Assembly: GCF_002115825.1 (NCBI RefSeq)
Contig: NZ_JFJZ01000029.1
Span: 1 to 58,673, forward strand
Length of the DNA: 58,673 bases
Direction of reading: 5' to 3'
DNA from: Thalassospira sp. MCCC 1A01428
Lineage (GTDB): Bacteria; Pseudomonadota; Alphaproteobacteria; Rhodospirillales; Thalassospiraceae
Shown: positions 57,334 to 58,673 of the stretch, in pieces
Numbering within the stretch: the first letter of the stretch is position 1
Layout: every line of letters begins with the position of its first letter
Made by a program: the position numbers and the translations under genes
Notes under the pieces: generated by a model
Told to the model about the DNA's origin: nothing
What the model saw: only the letters and a program-made list of their open reading frames with translations
The model's database searches: none

Positions 57334-57543
57334 TTATTCGGCTTCGATACGGAAATCTGTGGTGGTTTTGCCCTCAACATCAGGGGCATCAACATCCTCA
57401 GATACCAGTCCGCGGCGAATTAATTCGCGGATCGCAGCTGCCCGTGTCGGCATTCTGTGCTCGAAACGCCAGTCATCAATCACCTTCAGCTCGTCGTCAT
57501 CCAACATAATTTGGAGCTTTTCGGTCCGTTTAGACGTGGGCAC
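57334..57543 (-). CDS. Small ribbon-helix-helix-like protein
   Basis: 69 residues. KLQIMLDDDELKVIDDWRFEHRMPTRAAAIRELIRRGL has the beta-helix-helix pattern of ribbon-helix-helix DNA-binding proteins (strand KLQIML, helix around LKVIDDWR, second helix TRAAAIRELIRRG). Such proteins repress transcription or act as antitoxins; no toxin gene is adjacent. The start is GTG at 57543 with AAGGAG six bases upstream. It is divergent from the ECF sigma gene, whose 5' region holds several repeated heptamers, so it could bind there; this is inference. Confidence 0.7.
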   Translation of the reverse strand: MPTSKRTEKLQIMLDDDELKVIDDWRFEHRMPTRAAAIRELIRRGLVSEDVDAPDVEGKTTTDFRIEAE

Positions 57544-57890
57544 TTTGTGCTCCTTTGCTTATCCGTGTCCTTATAAGGTGCCACGGAAACCGTTGATATC
57601 CGGTGGTTTCAGAAATTTTGGAGTAAGTGACGTTACCGCTGTTTTCTCCGTAACTCAACCACAATACTGATTTTGATCAGAATAAGTCCTTTGATCAATA
57701 TATGTAAAATAATCAATGTGAATAACGTATGTATTGTGATGTGGTTAGTTATAATGATGATGTTAATGACAATACATTGGTTGTTTATATTGTGTATTGA
57801 GAGTGTATTGATCAGGTGAAGTATACGATTTTACTTTGTCTATTCAGTATTTCTGTTAGGTTGGGTCATCAACAAAAAACGGAGGTTGTG
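57544..57890. other. AT-rich 347-base leader region upstream of the sigma gene
   Basis: Far richer in AT than the surrounding genes. It holds three copies of TTGATCA (57673-57679, 57691-57697, 57808-57814) and three direct (57730-57736, 57793-57799, 57804-57810) plus one inverted (57770-57776) copies of TGTATTG. No convincing EcfG or sigma-70 promoter was recognised. Confidence 0.55.
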
Positions 57891-58415
57891 ATGTCGGGCC
57901 AGGTAATGAATGAAATTGAAGATCACGTTCCAGCATTACGTCGTCATGCGTATCGTCTGACCGGTACTCAGGATCGTGCAAATGATCTCGTTCAAGACAC
58001 CCTGCTTAAAGCTATCAGCAAACAGGACAAATTCGAGGAAGGCACCAGCTTGAAAGCATGGTTGCACCGGATCCTGTTTAATACGTTTATTTCGGAAGTC
58101 CGCCGGACCAAGACCCGTGGTCATCATGTTGACTGGGACGATCTTGGCGACGTCTATGGACATGGTAGCAATCAGATGGCCCGCTTGCAGCTTCGTGACG
58201 CTGACCGCGTCCTGGACGAACTGCCCGAGCAGGAACGTCAGGCGATCCTGTTAACCACAGTCGAAGAAATGTCCTATCAGGACGCTGCCGAATTCATGAA
58301 TGTTGAAATTGGCACAGTAAAATCTCGTGTTGGCCGTGCTCGCCGTAAGTTGCGCAGTATGGTTGGTCAAATTGAAGCGCGTGAACATGTATCGCGATTT
58401 GTGACGGAGGCCTGA
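57891..58415 (+). CDS. ECF-type RNA polymerase sigma factor
   Basis: 174 residues, a normal ECF length. Sigma region 2 runs from about 10 to 80 (VPALRRHAYRLTGTQDRAND, LVQDTLLKAI) and region 4 from about 110 to 160 (LPEQERQAILLTTVEEMSYQ with the helix-turn-helix GTVKSRVGRARRKL). It directs polymerase to a stress regulon. The pattern could be EcfG/ECF15-like, but the usual nepR and phyR partners are not in the window. Start fixed by GGAGG five bases upstream; the leader resembles that of the acidic protein gene at 55973. A small gene follows within 2 bases. Confidence 0.85.
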   Translation: MSGQVMNEIEDHVPALRRHAYRLTGTQDRANDLVQDTLLKAISKQDKFEEGTSLKAWLHRILFNTFISEVRRTKTRGHHVDWDDLGDVYGHGSNQMARLQLRDADRVLDELPEQERQAILLTTVEEMSYQDAAEFMNVEIGTVKSRVGRARRKLRSMVGQIEAREHVSRFVTEA

Positions 58416-58417
58416 TA

Positions 58418-58660
58418 ATGACAGCAATTCTTGCTATATATGGCAGGGAAGACATCGTAAATTATGTACATGGCAAGATCGAGACGGATGCTGACAAGCA
58501 CGAGATCGAACAACTTGTGCAAAGCGACCCAATGGCAGCCAAAACGATTATCGATATTGAAAAAGGTCATGTAGAAAACACAAATATGATCGACTTTCTT
58601 CAATATCGCCGGGTACAAAAACTTAAGAGGTTAGCCAAATCTGTTGGCTTGCTTCACTAG
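58418..58660 (+). CDS. Small anti-sigma-like protein
   Basis: 80 residues. It starts two bases after the sigma stop with GGAGG seven bases upstream, so it belongs to the same operon. EDIVNYVHGKIETDADKHEIEQL VQSDP resembles the N-terminal anti-sigma fold seen in many anti-sigma factors, whose typical line is Y-x-D-G-E-L with a helix ending in DP. There are no zinc Cys/His pairs and no membrane helix, and it does not resemble NepR. It is probably a cytoplasmic regulator of its sigma factor. A gene continuing outside the window is not implied; its stop is at 58658. Confidence 0.6.
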   Translation: MTAILAIYGREDIVNYVHGKIETDADKHEIEQLVQSDPMAAKTIIDIEKGHVENTNMIDFLQYRRVQKLKRLAKSVGLLH

Positions 58661-58673
58661 GGTCTGGACTCAA

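Overview
The window reads as a stretch of chromosome from an alphaproteobacterium, most likely a marine Rhodospirillales organism resembling Thalassospira. This rests on overall protein similarity from memory, not a search. Supporting signs are the rpmH-rnpA-yidD-yidC-yihA-argB order, the mtaB-ftsY overlap, a SUV3-type helicase followed by an S4 protein, a DUF4169 protein, a Mcl1-type malyl-CoA lyase and promoters of the alphaproteobacterial EcfG general-stress type. No phage, insertion sequence, CRISPR array or conjugation gene was seen.

Layout. 1-8.6 kb: a disrupted LysR gene divergent from a flavodoxin-fold quinone reductase, a malyl-CoA lyase, a membrane diguanylate cyclase, then a tandem RTX calcium-binding family with two intact genes and an internally deleted relic of a third. 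8.7-17.6 kb: ACT-domain regulator, tRNA-Arg, lipoprotein, DUF4169 protein, an Mrr_N-RMF fusion, a zinc-sensor (CZB) diguanylate cyclase downstream of lipB, tRNA-Leu, and a two-gene operon joining an acyltransferase/cyclic-nucleotide-binding fusion to a carboxyl-methyltransferase-like protein. 17.9-35 kb: maeB, mgtE, a degenerate CHASE-GGDEF-EAL protein, an RNA uracil methyltransferase, an AraC regulator divergent from a dehydrogenase, an SH3 protein, a hydroxyacid dehydrogenase, an FAH hydrolase with xthA, small membrane proteins and dgt. 35-45 kb: dehydrogenase, htpG, hpf, katG, helicase and S4 protein. 45.3-53.6 kb: housekeeping block rpmH-rnpA-yidD-yidC-yihA-argB, a diguanylate cyclase, mtaB-ftsY. 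53.7-58.7 kb: lipid kinase, dps, an acidic secreted stress protein, a DedA-type protein, a small ribbon-helix-helix-like protein, and an ECF sigma factor with a small partner.

How genes may work together. Four GGDEF proteins (about 2.8, 13.2, 22.0 and 49.8 kb) make c-di-GMP signalling a recurring theme. They differ in sensor and in allosteric site: one has lost the I-site, one has a zinc-type sensor with an intact I-site, and one keeps the I-site but has lost the active site. Stress defence is the second theme. dps and a neighbouring acidic protein are divergently transcribed from two sites that both match the EcfG promoter. katG has an OxyR-like half-operator upstream. hpf and an RMF-domain protein point to ribosome hibernation. 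The least familiar units are the cyclic-nucleotide-binding acyltransferase with its methyltransferase, the Mrr_N-RMF fusion, and the RTX family with its relic.
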